From Bacillota bacterium (lineage in GTDB: Bacteria > Bacillota > Clostridia > Acetivibrionales > DTU013): DNA of 64,000 bases. The notes under the pieces are model-generated. The model was given only the letters and a program-made list of their open reading frames with translations. It was not told the DNA's origin and ran no database searches. Both the position numbers and the translations under genes were made by a program. Each line of letters begins with the position of its first letter. The stretch's first letter is position 1. The DNA is taken from assembly GCA_023399355.1 (NCBI GenBank), contig JAEWQC010000294.1, positions 13,289-77,288 of the forward strand. The letters are read 5' to 3'. This document shows positions 1 through 8,560 of the stretch, one piece after another.

Positions 1-396
1 CACATTTATGGCAACCTCGAAAACCCTGTTCACGCAAAGAATCTGGAGGAAATCATGAACTGTGTATCGGCAGACTGCCGTGAGCCGTTCATCATAGCAA
101 TAGATGCGTGCCTCGGCAGGATGGATCATGTCGGCTATATCAGCATCGGTGAAGGTTCCATCAAGCCCGGATCCGGTGTAAACAAGGAACTTTCGCCGGT
201 AGGGGATATGTATGTGACGGGCATTGTCAATTTCGGCGGTTTTATGGATTTTCTTGTCCTGCAAAATACAAGGCTTCAGATTGTGATGAAAATAGCGGAT
301 CTGGTTGCGGCGGGCATCCGTTACGTATTATGGAGACTTGAAAAAGAGGGTGAATACCCTGCATATGATAAAGCTGCAGAATACTCAAAAATATAG
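1..396 (+). CDS. yyaC: YyaC-type spore protein, 5' end outside window
   Basis: The reading frame is open from base 1, so the gene starts upstream of the window and about 131 codons are visible. The text around FIIAIDACLGR, IKPG and GIVNFGGFMDFLVLQNTRL matches the YyaC/DUF1256 family, a sporulation protein with a protease-like fold related to the GPR spore protease. The ATG at 55 is internal, because the family's conserved segment extends upstream of it. Its exact role in spores is not well settled. Its presence indicates a spore former. Confidence 0.85.
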   Translation, partial: HIYGNLENPVHAKNLEEIMNCVSADCREPFIIAIDACLGRMDHVGYISIGEGSIKPGSGVNKELSPVGDMYVTGIVNFGGFMDFLVLQNTRLQIVMKIADLVAAGIRYVLWRLEKEGEYPAYDKAAEYSKI

Positions 397-524
397 GCGA
401 TCATGGAACTCTCAAATATATCAGACATTTTGTTCAATAAACGTTATAATATTATAGATGAACAAGTGCACTGCAGGAAAACAGTGTATTGGTAACGCTT
501 AACGAAATATTTGGGAGGTTTTTT

Positions 525-1070
525 ATGAACAGGACAAGTAAAGTGCTTGGAAGCATTTTCATCATACTGGGTGCGTTGTTTCTTTTAAGGAATTTTAACA
601 TTATCGGGCCGATCTGGCATTATGTCAACATAGGCTACATTTTCAGACTGATCGGTAAGTTCTGGCCGTCGCTTTTTCTGATACTGCCGGGATTGATGTT
701 CCATATGGGTTATTTTTCAGGCAGAAAAAAGGATCCGGGGCTGTTGGTTCCCGGAGGAATACTGCTGGTGCTCGGTGCGGCATTCCAGATAAACATGCTG
801 TTTGGCGGATGGGGAATCACATGGCCCATATACATCTTCGCAGTGGCCTTTGGGCTTTTTGAGCTGTATGTTTTCGGCAACAGGGATAAAGGTCTGCTGA
901 TTCCTATTGGTATTCTCACGGGCCTGTCGGCAATATTTTTCTTTGGATTTTCCGTCAAGACATTATTGGGTTTCAACACAAGCTCCCTGATCGTACCTGC
1001 AGTTTTAATCGGCATCGGTCTGATTGTATTGTTCGGGGGCAAGGGAAACGGCGGAAGACAGAAATTTTAA
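525..1070 (+). CDS. Multi-pass membrane protein (LiaF-like transmembrane region)
   Basis: A 181-residue, strongly hydrophobic protein starting at ATG 525, which follows GGGAGG at 513-518; an earlier in-frame GTG has no ribosome site. It has about six short hydrophobic segments, with a positive loop near GRKK in the middle and a basic tail. The pattern resembles the membrane portion of LiaF/DUF5668-type proteins, but no cell-envelope sensor domain follows. Function unknown. It lies alone between yyaC and a rubredoxin gene. Confidence 0.7.
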   Translation: MNRTSKVLGSIFIILGALFLLRNFNIIGPIWHYVNIGYIFRLIGKFWPSLFLILPGLMFHMGYFSGRKKDPGLLVPGGILLVLGAAFQINMLFGGWGITWPIYIFAVAFGLFELYVFGNRDKGLLIPIGILTGLSAIFFFGFSVKTLLGFNTSSLIVPAVLIGIGLIVLFGGKGNGGRQKF

Positions 1071-1159
1071 AATTCTGTTTATGAATGCGCTTCGAGGGGA
1101 ATATACATTTAAGTGATAAATATGAATTTTACCAACATGGATAGAATGGAGATGAATGG

Positions 1160-1318
1160 ATGGAGAAATATGTATGTACGGCATGCGGCTATGTTTATGA
1201 TCCTGAAATCGGTGATCCGGAGGCAGGTATAGCACCCGGTACGTCTTTTGAGGATATTCCGGCGGATTGGGTATGTCCGATATGCGGCGTTGGCAAGGAT
1301 ATGTTTGAGAAGGAATAA
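1160..1318 (+). CDS. Rubredoxin
   Basis: A 52-residue protein with the two rubredoxin knuckles CTACG (Cys6, Cys9) and CPICG (Cys39, Cys42), plus the conserved YVYDP, GDPE, GI.PGT.F and PADWVCP segments. These four cysteines bind one iron atom, and the protein is a small cytosolic electron carrier. Length is standard for the family. The start is ATG 1160, because other nearby ATGs are out of frame. In anaerobic Clostridia such proteins often feed oxygen- or peroxide-reducing enzymes, but no partner is adjacent. Confidence 0.93.
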   Translation: MEKYVCTACGYVYDPEIGDPEAGIAPGTSFEDIPADWVCPICGVGKDMFEKE

Positions 1319-1345
1319 TACAGGCGATAAAAGCGAAAATGGTTG

Positions 1346-1373
1346 TTGCATAAAGGTATAAATGTGTTATAAT
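1346..1373 (+). promoter_or_regulatory. Promoter of the glnA transcript
   Basis: TTGCAT (1346-1351), a 16-base spacer and TATAAT (1368-1373). Transcription would start near 1380, leaving a leader of roughly 120 bases that holds the attenuator described next. Confidence 0.6.
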
Positions 1374-1382
1374 CAATACATT

Positions 1383-1461
1383 AAGTAGTGATTCTATTTA
1401 TGTGTCAGGAACAACGACGTTCTCAGGCTGGTCAGCTATACCCTGCCTGAGGCGTTTTTTT
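1383..1461 (+). promoter_or_regulatory. ANTAR-type antitermination leader of glnA
   Basis: A hairpin at 1408-1423 has the stem GGAAC/GTTCT and the six-base loop AACGAC, with A at loop position 1 and G at position 4, the signature bound by ANTAR proteins. Its 3' arm overlaps the first arm of an intrinsic terminator, CTCAGGC (1422-1428) with GCCTGAG (1445-1451), followed by seven T residues (1455-1461). The two folds exclude each other. A second, upstream hairpin, AAGTAG (1383-1388) with CTATTT (1394-1399), could be the other half of the motif, but its loop is less typical. The ANTAR protein gene lies directly downstream of glnA. Confidence 0.7.
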
Positions 1462-1503
1462 ATGTCCGGCAAAAGGGAAAATATATTTTAAGGAGTGTTG
1501 CAT

Positions 1504-2838
1504 ATGCCAAAGTATACCAAGGAAGATGTAATAAGGCTGGTGAAAGAGCAGGATGTAAAATTCATACGCCTGCAATTCACTGATATATTCGGGACATTGA
1601 AGAACGTAGCAATTACTGCTGATCAACTTGAGAAGGCACTTGACAATAAATGCATGTTTGACGGTTCATCAATAGAAGGTTTTGTCAGAATCGAAGAATC
1701 CGATATGTATTTGAGGCCGGATACCAACACCTTCGTCATATTTCCCTGGAGGCCCCAGAACGGTAAAGTGGCACGTTTGATCTGTGATGTTTACAACCCT
1801 GATGGGACACCATTTGAGGGCGATCCCAGGTATGTACTCAGAAAGACCATAGAAAAAGCTTCAAAAATGGGCTATGACACTTACAACGTCGGACCGGAGT
1901 GCGAGTTCTTCCTATTCCTCACCGACAGTGAAGGAAATCCGACAACGATCACGCATGACAATGCAGGATATTTTGACCTTGGTCCTGTCGATCTGGGTGA
2001 AAATGCAAGACGTGATATGTGTCTTGCACTGGAAGAGATGGGCTTTGAAGTTGAAGCCTCTCACCACGAGGTAGCACCCGGTCAGCATGAAATTGATTTT
2101 AAATATAATGACGCACTGACAGCTGCGGATGCAATTCTTACATTCAAGCTGGTAGTCAAGACCATAGCGCAAAGGCACGGACTGCATGCGACCTTTATGC
2201 CCAAGCCCGTTTTCGGCATTTCAGGTTCGGGCATGCATGTCAATACTTCATTATATAAAAATGGGAAGAATATCTTCTTTGATGAAACGGATTCTCTGCA
2301 GCTCAGCCAGGAAGCATACTGGTTTATAGGCGGATTGTTAAAGAACATGCGCTCCATTGCAGCCCTGACAAACCCGTTGGTTAACTCTTACAAGAGGCTT
2401 GTACCCGGTTATGAGGCTCCTGTATATGTCGCATGGTCAGCCAGGAACAGGAGTCCGCTGATCAGAATACCTGCCGCCCGCGGTACCGCGACAAGGCTTG
2501 AATTGAGATGCCCCGATCCGAGTTGTAACCCGTATCTTGCATTGGCAGCCATTCTAGCAGCAGGACTCGATGGTATCGAGAACAAAATTCAACCGCCTGC
2601 ACCGTCCAATAAAAACCTCTTTGAGATGACTACGGAAGAAAGACGCAAGGAAGGCATCGGCGAACTGCCCGGAAGTCTGGACGAAGCAATAGCAGAAATG
2701 AGCAAGAGCAGTTTTGTCAAGGAAATACTGGGCAGTCATGTTTTTAACAAGTATATCGAAGCAAAGCAGGAAGAGTGCAGCGAGTATAAGAGCAAAGTCA
2801 GCAAATGGGAAGTTGACACGTACCTGATGAAGTATTAA
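1504..2838 (+). CDS. glnA: Glutamine synthetase, type I
   Basis: A 444-residue GSI-family enzyme that makes glutamine from glutamate, ammonia and ATP in the cytosol. Visible motifs include FDGSSIEGF near the N-terminus, the metal site around GPECEFFLF, HHEVAPGQHEIDF, the ATP loop KPVFGISGSGMHVN, and the NRSPLIRIPAARG region. There is no adenylylation-type extension, so it is of the shorter Firmicute GSI-alpha class. The start is ATG 1504 after AAGGAG at 1490-1495; an in-frame GTG at 1495 overlaps the ribosome site. It is expressed behind an ANTAR attenuator and followed by its likely regulator. Confidence 0.97.
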   Translation: MPKYTKEDVIRLVKEQDVKFIRLQFTDIFGTLKNVAITADQLEKALDNKCMFDGSSIEGFVRIEESDMYLRPDTNTFVIFPWRPQNGKVARLICDVYNPDGTPFEGDPRYVLRKTIEKASKMGYDTYNVGPECEFFLFLTDSEGNPTTITHDNAGYFDLGPVDLGENARRDMCLALEEMGFEVEASHHEVAPGQHEIDFKYNDALTAADAILTFKLVVKTIAQRHGLHATFMPKPVFGISGSGMHVNTSLYKNGKNIFFDETDSLQLSQEAYWFIGGLLKNMRSIAALTNPLVNSYKRLVPGYEAPVYVAWSARNRSPLIRIPAARGTATRLELRCPDPSCNPYLALAAILAAGLDGIENKIQPPAPSNKNLFEMTTEERRKEGIGELPGSLDEAIAEMSKSSFVKEILGSHVFNKYIEAKQEECSEYKSKVSKWEVDTYLMKY

Positions 2839-2894
2839 GCAGTGGTCAATGTCCCTTTTAAATACCGGTACACATTTTTTGCAAACCGTTTATT

Positions 2895-2940
2895 AACTGC
2901 AATGATGCAGTCGTACCCTTTGGTTCGGCTGCATTTTTTC
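2895..2940 (+). promoter_or_regulatory. Second ANTAR-type attenuator, before the ANTAR gene
   Basis: Between glnA and the regulator gene, ACTGC (2896-2900) pairs with GCAGT (2907-2911) around the hexaloop AATGAT (A1, G4). The 3' arm is shared with a terminator stem, ATGCAG (2905-2910) with CTGCAT (2929-2934), followed by a T run to 2939. The layout matches the glnA leader, so the regulator probably controls read-through into its own gene. Confidence 0.65.
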
Positions 2941-3005
2941 AGGCTATCTGCAGAGCGGATCAGACAGGATTGATTTTACATATAACCTTAATATGGGGTG
3001 TAGGT

Positions 3006-3581
3006 ATGGATTCAACTAGAATAATGATAGCAATGAGCAGCGAGGCACTCTCTCTTAAACTGAAGACTATATTGGTTGAAGCCGGATTCATGATTATCGA
3101 GCAGGCGAATGAAGGTCAGGAATGCCTGCGCAAAATGCGGGCCTTAAAGCCTGATATTATCATACTTGAGTATAACCTGCCGCATATGAATGGACTTGAG
3201 ATTTCCAGGGTTGCCATTGAGGATGGGATTTGCGATGTGATGCTTTTCGTATCTGTCGATCAGGAATGCATGGTCGACGATATCAGGCAGGAATCGGGAT
3301 TTGTCAGTCTGGTGAAGCCTGTTAACAAGATGCTTCTGATTGGTTCTCTTGAACTCATGATCAAAGACAGGAGAAAGATCAAACAGCTTGAGAAGGAAAT
3401 TGAAGAACTTAAGCTGAGTCTTGATACAAGGAAAGAAGTTGAGAAGGCAAAAGGGCTTCTGATGGCGAATCTTGGACTAACGGAAAGCGCAGCATTCAAA
3501 AGGATTCAAAAGCAGAGTATGGATCGCGGAATTCCGATGAAGGAAATAGCTAAAGCCATTATATTGGCATATGATATATAG
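3006..3581 (+). CDS. Receiver-ANTAR RNA-binding antiterminator
   Basis: A 191-residue protein with an N-terminal response-regulator-like receiver (about 1-120), a short coiled coil (about 120-140) and a C-terminal ANTAR domain (about 140-191; VEKAKGLLM, GLTE, AF, IQKQSMD). ANTAR domains bind paired hexaloop hairpins in mRNA leaders and prevent termination. The receiver has Glu in ILEYNLP where the phosphorylated Asp normally sits, so it may be read out by a partner rather than by a kinase. Start is ATG 3006 after GGGGTG. It follows glnA, and both leaders carry its expected target. It is comparable to the NitR-like regulators linked to glnA in clostridia. Confidence 0.85.
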   Translation: MDSTRIMIAMSSEALSLKLKTILVEAGFMIIEQANEGQECLRKMRALKPDIIILEYNLPHMNGLEISRVAIEDGICDVMLFVSVDQECMVDDIRQESGFVSLVKPVNKMLLIGSLELMIKDRRKIKQLEKEIEELKLSLDTRKEVEKAKGLLMANLGLTESAAFKRIQKQSMDRGIPMKEIAKAIILAYDI

Positions 3582-3590
3582 GGGGCTCTT

Positions 3591-4316
3591 ATGAGGAACA
3601 GGCCTGTTATAGGGATAACACCGGGATATATGCAGGAAAATAATAAACTGTACCTGGGACAAGGTTATGTCAATGGGGTAATCAAGGCTGGAGGGCTTGC
3701 AGCCGTATTGCCTCTTTGTGCTGAGGAAAGCTTGGCGGAAAGCATTCTGGACACAGTCGACGGCATATTGTTTTCAGGCGGTGCTGATTTGGACGCCAGA
3801 TCTTTCGGTGAAGAAAATATGAAATGCGTCGGTAAAATTTCTCCGGAAAGGGATCGTTTTGAGCTGTTGCTGGCAAGGAAGGCAATTGCCCGAAAGATGC
3901 CTGTACTTGGGATATGCAGAGGATTGCAGCTCTTAAACGTAGTACTCGGCGGTACATTGCACCAGGATATCTATACAAGCCAGGCTCAGGGGGGAATTCT
4001 GAAACATTGGCAGGAGGCGCCGGATTGGTACCCGATCCATGATATCCGTATCAAAGCGGGTTCAAGGCTGCACAACATATATGGCACCGAGACCCTGGGC
4101 GTCAATTCGTTTCACCATCAGGCTGTAAAGGAGATCGGAAATGGACTTTCCATCGTTGCAGCCTCATCTGACGGAATTACGGAAGCAATCGAGGGGACGG
4201 ACAGTAATTTTATTGTCGCAGTTCAGTGGCATCCTGAAGACATGTGGCAGGAGAACCCGGTCCATCTAAGAATTTTCGAAGCATTTATTGCAGAAGCGGA
4301 TGCTGTTTCTGTATAA
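3591..4316 (+). CDS. Class I glutamine amidotransferase, PuuD-like
   Basis: A 241-residue member of the gamma-glutamyl-GABA hydrolase family. It has the nucleophile elbow GICRGLQLLN (Cys), the HHQAV segment, and the His-Glu pair in QWHPED. The family cleaves gamma-glutamyl amides, releasing glutamate. It starts 9 bases after the ANTAR gene and is surely co-transcribed, which places it in nitrogen recycling. The exact gamma-glutamyl substrate is not fixed by sequence. Confidence 0.85.
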   Translation: MRNRPVIGITPGYMQENNKLYLGQGYVNGVIKAGGLAAVLPLCAEESLAESILDTVDGILFSGGADLDARSFGEENMKCVGKISPERDRFELLLARKAIARKMPVLGICRGLQLLNVVLGGTLHQDIYTSQAQGGILKHWQEAPDWYPIHDIRIKAGSRLHNIYGTETLGVNSFHHQAVKEIGNGLSIVAASSDGITEAIEGTDSNFIVAVQWHPEDMWQENPVHLRIFEAFIAEADAVSV

Positions 4317-4386
4317 CGCATGGCCAATGGTGTGCTATAATGGGTACAATAAACATTGTGCTTGAAACATTGAATGAGGTATTGCC

Positions 4387-4617
4387 ATGGCTGACAAATA
4401 TTTTCTCGGAGACATCGTTGAATTCAGGAAAGAACACCCTTGCGGCAGCAAACAGTGGGAAGTCATGCGGACAGGCGCAGATTTCAGGGTAAAATGCCTT
4501 GGCTGTGCTCATCAAGTCATGCTGCCGAGACCCAAATTCGAAAAAAGTGTAAAAAAAATCGTCAAATCCAATAACCAGTCAGATACCTCTAATAAATCAA
4601 GTACATCAAGTACATGA
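4387..4617 (+). CDS. DUF951 family small protein
   Basis: A 76-residue protein with the DUF951 pattern: hydrophobic G-V start, KEHPCGS, W-V-R-GAD, CLGCAH and R-FEK. Three cysteines (HPCG and CLGC) suggest metal binding. The tail is a low-complexity Ser/Thr/Asn stretch. DUF951 proteins are widespread in Firmicutes and of unknown function. GAGG lies just before ATG 4387. Confidence 0.8.
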   Translation: MADKYFLGDIVEFRKEHPCGSKQWEVMRTGADFRVKCLGCAHQVMLPRPKFEKSVKKIVKSNNQSDTSNKSSTSST

Positions 4618-4694
4618 TGCTTCTCCTCCTCTGCATTCTTTCAGATTAAATTGCAATACTAATACAACATAATCTGAAAAAAGGGGATGATTTT

Positions 4695-5930
4695 ATGTTC
4701 GAAAAAAGAGAAAACAACGGGCTTTTTATAAAAATGCTGCTTGCTTCTGTAATAACTTCACTTGCGGTCAGTTTGCTTGTGGTTGCCGTTTCTTCCGGAT
4801 ATATCACCGGGAATGAACCGAATGACAACAAAAGTCAGAATAATGGAGCGCTCCAGATGTCATATACCAGCATTCAGGCGGCAGCGACAGGAAGTTTACC
4901 AAAAAATTCTGACCAGCAAGGGCAAAATATTCCGGTACGGACGGTGGAGCAGTCGTCAGCGGTGCCTGCTGCACAAACCGTTGCAAAGAACGCTACGCCG
5001 GGAGTTGTGGGGATTACTGTTGAAAGGGTAAAACAGGCGAGTCTCTTTAAAAAGGACGGCGATACAGAGGTAGGGGTTGGGTCGGGCGTCGTAGTCAGTT
5101 CTGACGGGTACATCCTCACCAATAATCATGTCGCAGGCGGTAAGAGTAAAAGAATCGTTGTCTCGTTTGCGGACGGCAGAAATGTTGACGGTGTGGTTGT
5201 TTGGGCAGATCCGGTACTTGACCTTGCTGCGGTGAAGGTAAATCTAACGGACTTATCTCCGCTAAAACTCGGGGATGCTTCAAAACTACAGGTCGGCGAA
5301 TTGGCAATTGCCATTGGGAATCCGCTTGGGCTTGAGTTTCAGAGGACAGTAACCTCAGGAATTATCAGCGCACTAAACAGAACGATCAGAATTGAAACGG
5401 ATACCGGTCCCAACTACATGGAAGATCTGATACAGACGGATGCAAGCATTAACCCCGGCAACAGCGGCGGGCCTTTGCTTAATTCAAGAGGTGAGGTTGT
5501 AGGTATAAATACAATAAAGGTTGAAAGTGCAGAAGCGATGGGCTTTGCAATTCCTATCAACATTTCGCGGCCCATCATGCAGAAGCTTGTGAGCACTGGT
5601 GCTTTCAATGAGCCTTATATGGGGCTGTTCGCATATGACAACAGCGTTTTGCCTTATATGGGAGTGGAGACTGCCATGAAGAGCGGCGTATATGTTGCAC
5701 ATGTGGATACAGCCGGCCCGGCATACAAATCCGGGATACGGGAAGGCTGTATCATCAGACAGGTAGACGGCCAGGATATCAGCACAATGCTCCAGCTCAG
5801 GACTTACATCTATTCAAAGTCACCCGGAGATACAATTATGGTGACCCACCTTATGCATGACAGTAATGAATGGGTCACGACGCCCATCGTTCTTGGTCTG
5901 AAAACGAGGGATGGGCTCGTCACGAGGTAG
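4695..5930 (+). CDS. HtrA/DegP-like membrane-anchored serine protease
   Basis: A 411-residue S1C protease. It has a cytoplasmic tail, one transmembrane helix (about 11-33), a low-complexity linker, and a trypsin-like domain with His145 (NNHVAGG), Asp176 (DLAAVKV) and Ser257 (NPGNSGGP). A C-terminal PDZ domain spans about 320-405. It acts outside the membrane on misfolded or damaged envelope proteins. Start is ATG 4695 behind AGGGGATG. It is a single gene with no partner sensor nearby. Confidence 0.93.
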   Translation: MFEKRENNGLFIKMLLASVITSLAVSLLVVAVSSGYITGNEPNDNKSQNNGALQMSYTSIQAAATGSLPKNSDQQGQNIPVRTVEQSSAVPAAQTVAKNATPGVVGITVERVKQASLFKKDGDTEVGVGSGVVVSSDGYILTNNHVAGGKSKRIVVSFADGRNVDGVVVWADPVLDLAAVKVNLTDLSPLKLGDASKLQVGELAIAIGNPLGLEFQRTVTSGIISALNRTIRIETDTGPNYMEDLIQTDASINPGNSGGPLLNSRGEVVGINTIKVESAEAMGFAIPINISRPIMQKLVSTGAFNEPYMGLFAYDNSVLPYMGVETAMKSGVYVAHVDTAGPAYKSGIREGCIIRQVDGQDISTMLQLRTYIYSKSPGDTIMVTHLMHDSNEWVTTPIVLGLKTRDGLVTR

Positions 5931-6034
5931 CGTGTATACCATCAACAAAAAATACCTGGTTTATAATGTATATAACAGTGACAGCATTGGCAAGACTTCC
6001 ATGTAATAATGCAAATTACAGGGAGGTTACTGCC

Positions 6035-6322
6035 ATGGCAAATGTCATAAGAAACAGTGCTGAGTTTGAAAGGACGATAAAAGCATACCTGAAACAAGCG
6101 AGGGATAAGCTGAATGGGGATCTGGCAGGTACCAGGGAGGCTATAAAGCTTATTGCGGCAGATAAGGCAAAGGATTTTGTTGAAGCAATGGACAGAGGAC
6201 TCGACAAACAGGAGAGGGAGTTCCTGAAAGCCTTGATTATTACCAGTATGCACCAATCCTTTTGTTATGGTTATGGGATTGGAAAAATTGAGGGGAATAC
6301 GAAGGACAGGGTCTTCCTATAG
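6035..6322 (+). CDS. Conserved hypothetical helical protein
   Basis: A 95-residue, mostly helical, charged protein starting at ATG 6035 after GGGAGG (6021-6026); the frame extends upstream but without a ribosome site. I do not recognise the family. It begins about 100 bases after the htrA-like gene and ends before the T-box promoter, so it is a separate small gene. Confidence 0.6.
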   Translation: MANVIRNSAEFERTIKAYLKQARDKLNGDLAGTREAIKLIAADKAKDFVEAMDRGLDKQEREFLKALIITSMHQSFCYGYGIGKIEGNTKDRVFL

Positions 6323-6408
6323 GCTGCAGATATAATCTTTTATCATGGCAAATGGCAAGAAAGAATAAAAAAGTGGCCTAAAATGGGCAATATAAGTGCA
6401 GAAGTTTC

Positions 6409-6437
6409 TTGACACTGTTGATGATTACTGGTAAACT
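6409..6437 (+). promoter_or_regulatory. Promoter of the ilv T-box transcript
   Basis: TTGACA (6409-6414), a 17-base spacer and TAAACT (6432-6437). The expected start, near 6444, sits about 20 bases before the T-box stem I. Confidence 0.6.
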
Positions 6438-6465
6438 ATTATACAATTAATTTAAAACGGCTGTG

Positions 6466-6722
6466 CAATGAAGGAACAAAGACAGGTTCGGGTGTCCAAG
6501 AGAGTCGGCGGGTGGTGTGAGCCGACACACAGGATTTGTGCATAACTCACTCCGGAGCTTCATCACCGAAGTTGAATGATTCAAGTGATGACGGTGACTA
6601 CGTTATAGTCAAGTACATCAGTACTTGCCGAGGACAGGCGGAAACGCCCGTCAAATCAGGGTGGTACCACGTTGGATAATTCCCTTCGTCCCTGCATATA
6701 TGCAGTTGACGAGGGGTTTTTT
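6466..6722 (+). promoter_or_regulatory. T-box riboswitch, probably tRNA-Leu, before ilvB
   Basis: The T-box core GGTGGTACCACG lies near 6660-6671, preceded by long stem I with an AGAGAG segment and the paired GTCGGC/GCCGAC arms. The competing terminator pairs CCCTTCGTC (6682-6690) with GACGAGGGG (6708-6716), followed by a T run. The likely specifier codon is CTC (leucine) at 6546-6548, just before ACTCCGGAGC; this assignment is by pattern only. Uncharged tRNA would allow transcription into ilvB-ilvN-ilvC. Confidence 0.9.
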
Positions 6723-6735
6723 ATACCCAAATGCT

Positions 6736-6864
6736 AGAAACCAAAGACTAAAGACCAGAGACCAGAGACCAGAGGCCATAGACCAGAGACCAGAGACCAG
6801 AGACCAGAGACCAGAGACCAGAGACCAGAAACCAGAAACCAGAAACCAGAGAGCAGAGAGCAGA
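6736..6864 (+). repeat. Seven-base tandem repeat (minisatellite)
   Basis: About 17 head-to-tail copies of a 7-base unit, AGACCAG with variants (AGAAACC, AGAGCAG, AGGCCAT), lie between the T-box terminator and the ilvB ribosome site. The unit has no dyad symmetry and no spacers. The array adds roughly 130 bases to the ilv leader after the terminator. Copy number is likely to vary between strains. Confidence 0.9.
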
Positions 6865-6931
6865 TTTGTATTCAAAGAATGGACACCAGGGAGTGTCTAC
6901 GATGGAATGACCCGATGAAGGAGGGGTGACT

Positions 6932-8560
6932 ATGAAAATGACAGGTGCACAGGCAATCATCAGGGCACTTGAACTGGAAAAAGTCGATACGATATTCGGC
7001 TATCCGGGAGCTGCAATTTCTCCGTTCTATGACGCCCTTCTGAATAGCACCGTCAGACACATATTGACCAGGCATGAACAGGGTGCTGCCCATGCAGCTA
7101 ACGGATATGCACGCGTAACAGGTAAAGTCGGCGTATGTGTCGCGACTTCCGGACCGGGGGCAACAAATCTGATTACCGGTATCGCAAATGCCAATATGGA
7201 CAGTATTCCAATCGTTGCAATCACAGGTCAGGTCGCATGTGGAATGATCGGCACGGATGCTTTTCAGGAAGCGGATATTACCGGTGCGACAGCACCTTTT
7301 TGCAAGCATAATTATCTGATAAAGAAAGCAGAAGAACTTCCGAAAATTATAAAAGAAGCCTTCCATATTGCCGCAACAGGGCGTCCGGGGCCTGTTGTCA
7401 TCGATATTCCCGTGGATATTCAGAACAGCGTGATTGATTTTGCTTATCCCATGACAGTTGATATAAAGGGTTACAAGCCTACCTATAAAGGGAACCCGGT
7501 TCAAATAGCAAAGGCGGTTGCCGCACTTGAGTCAGCGAAGGCTCCAGTCATCTGTGCAGGTGGCGGTGTCATTTCGGCAAATGCGACAGACGAAGTTCGA
7601 GAACTTGCCGAGAGATTCAATATCCCTGTAACGACTACTCTGATGGGCATTGGAGCTATTGCATCCGCTCATCCGATGCATTATGGGATGGTCGGCACAC
7701 ATGGGACGCAGACTGCGAATTATGCGCTGCATCATGCTGACCTTGTGCTCTTCCTCGGAGCAAGGGTAGGAGACAGGGCAATCGGCACCGCAAGCATGCT
7801 TGTGAAGACTGCAAAAATCATCCATATAGACATTGACCCGGCAGAGATCGGGAAAAACATAGATACAACAATCCCTGTGGTCGGAGATGTAAAATTGATT
7901 CTGAAGGATATGCTGGCGCTTATGAAGAGCGGCGGCAGCAATGAATGGGTGGAGACAGTTGCAAAGCAAAAACGGCAGCGGGCAATCGAGCTTGTCACAG
8001 ATGACCGCACCGGCTTCGTGAACCCCAAATACCTGCTCTCTCTCCTGTCGGGGTATTTGCCTGCCGAAGCAGTCATTGCTACGGAGGTTGGACAGAATCA
8101 GATATGGACTGCAAATAACTATGGCATGCGCCAGCCAAAAACATTCATTACCTCGGGAGGTCTTGGCACAATGGGTTATGGTCTTCCGGCCGGAATGGGT
8201 GCAAAGATTGGGAAGCCCGAGGCACCTGTCGTAGTAATAAGCGGTGATGGCAGTTTCCAGATGTCCATGCAGGAACTCGGTACAATAAATCAATACGGCA
8301 TAGATGTTAAAATGATCCTCTTTAACAACTGCAGACTTGGTATGGTTCGGGAGCTGCAGCTTAACAAGCACGGGGGACGGTATTCCCAGGTCTGTCTGGA
8401 TCAGAATCCGGATTTCATCCTGTTGGCCGCCGCATATGGCTTCAAGGGCGAAAGAATCACAAGGAATTCCCAGATCAAAGCGGCGCTCGAACGGATGACC
8501 ACTGAAAACGGGACTTATCTGCTGGAGTGCTCGGTAGACCCGATGGAGCCTACTTTATAA
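6932..8560 (+). CDS. ilvB: Acetolactate synthase, large subunit
   Basis: A 542-residue thiamine-diphosphate enzyme making acetolactate or acetohydroxybutyrate, the first common step of valine, leucine and isoleucine synthesis. Motifs include GYPGAAISPFYD, the catalytic Glu in RHEQGAAHAA, the central TGQV segment, and the ThDP-binding GDGSFQMSMQELGT. It starts at ATG 6932 after AAGGAGGGG; the in-frame GTG at 6926 lies in the ribosome site. It heads ilvB-ilvN-ilvC behind the T-box. Confidence 0.96.
   Translation: MKMTGAQAIIRALELEKVDTIFGYPGAAISPFYDALLNSTVRHILTRHEQGAAHAANGYARVTGKVGVCVATSGPGATNLITGIANANMDSIPIVAITGQVACGMIGTDAFQEADITGATAPFCKHNYLIKKAEELPKIIKEAFHIAATGRPGPVVIDIPVDIQNSVIDFAYPMTVDIKGYKPTYKGNPVQIAKAVAALESAKAPVICAGGGVISANATDEVRELAERFNIPVTTTLMGIGAIASAHPMHYGMVGTHGTQTANYALHHADLVLFLGARVGDRAIGTASMLVKTAKIIHIDIDPAEIGKNIDTTIPVVGDVKLILKDMLALMKSGGSNEWVETVAKQKRQRAIELVTDDRTGFVNPKYLLSLLSGYLPAEAVIATEVGQNQIWTANNYGMRQPKTFITSGGLGTMGYGLPAGMGAKIGKPEAPVVVISGDGSFQMSMQELGTINQYGIDVKMILFNNCRLGMVRELQLNKHGGRYSQVCLDQNPDFILLAAAYGFKGERITRNSQIKAALERMTTENGTYLLECSVDPMEPTL

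Noticed and set aside
1005..1376. Minus-strand ORFs over the rubredoxin gene
   Set aside because: They are shadows of the plus-strand rubredoxin, which has a full family match, and lack ribosome sites.
6736..6864. Possible CRISPR array
   Set aside because: Units are seven bases, directly adjacent, with no spacers and no cas genes nearby.
6625..6918. ORF encoding RDQRPET repeats
   Set aside because: It runs through the T-box terminator and the minisatellite, has no ribosome site, and its openness follows from the seven-base repeat.
7532..8371. 279-codon minus-strand ORF inside ilvB
   Set aside because: It lies wholly antisense to a conserved gene, with no family signal.
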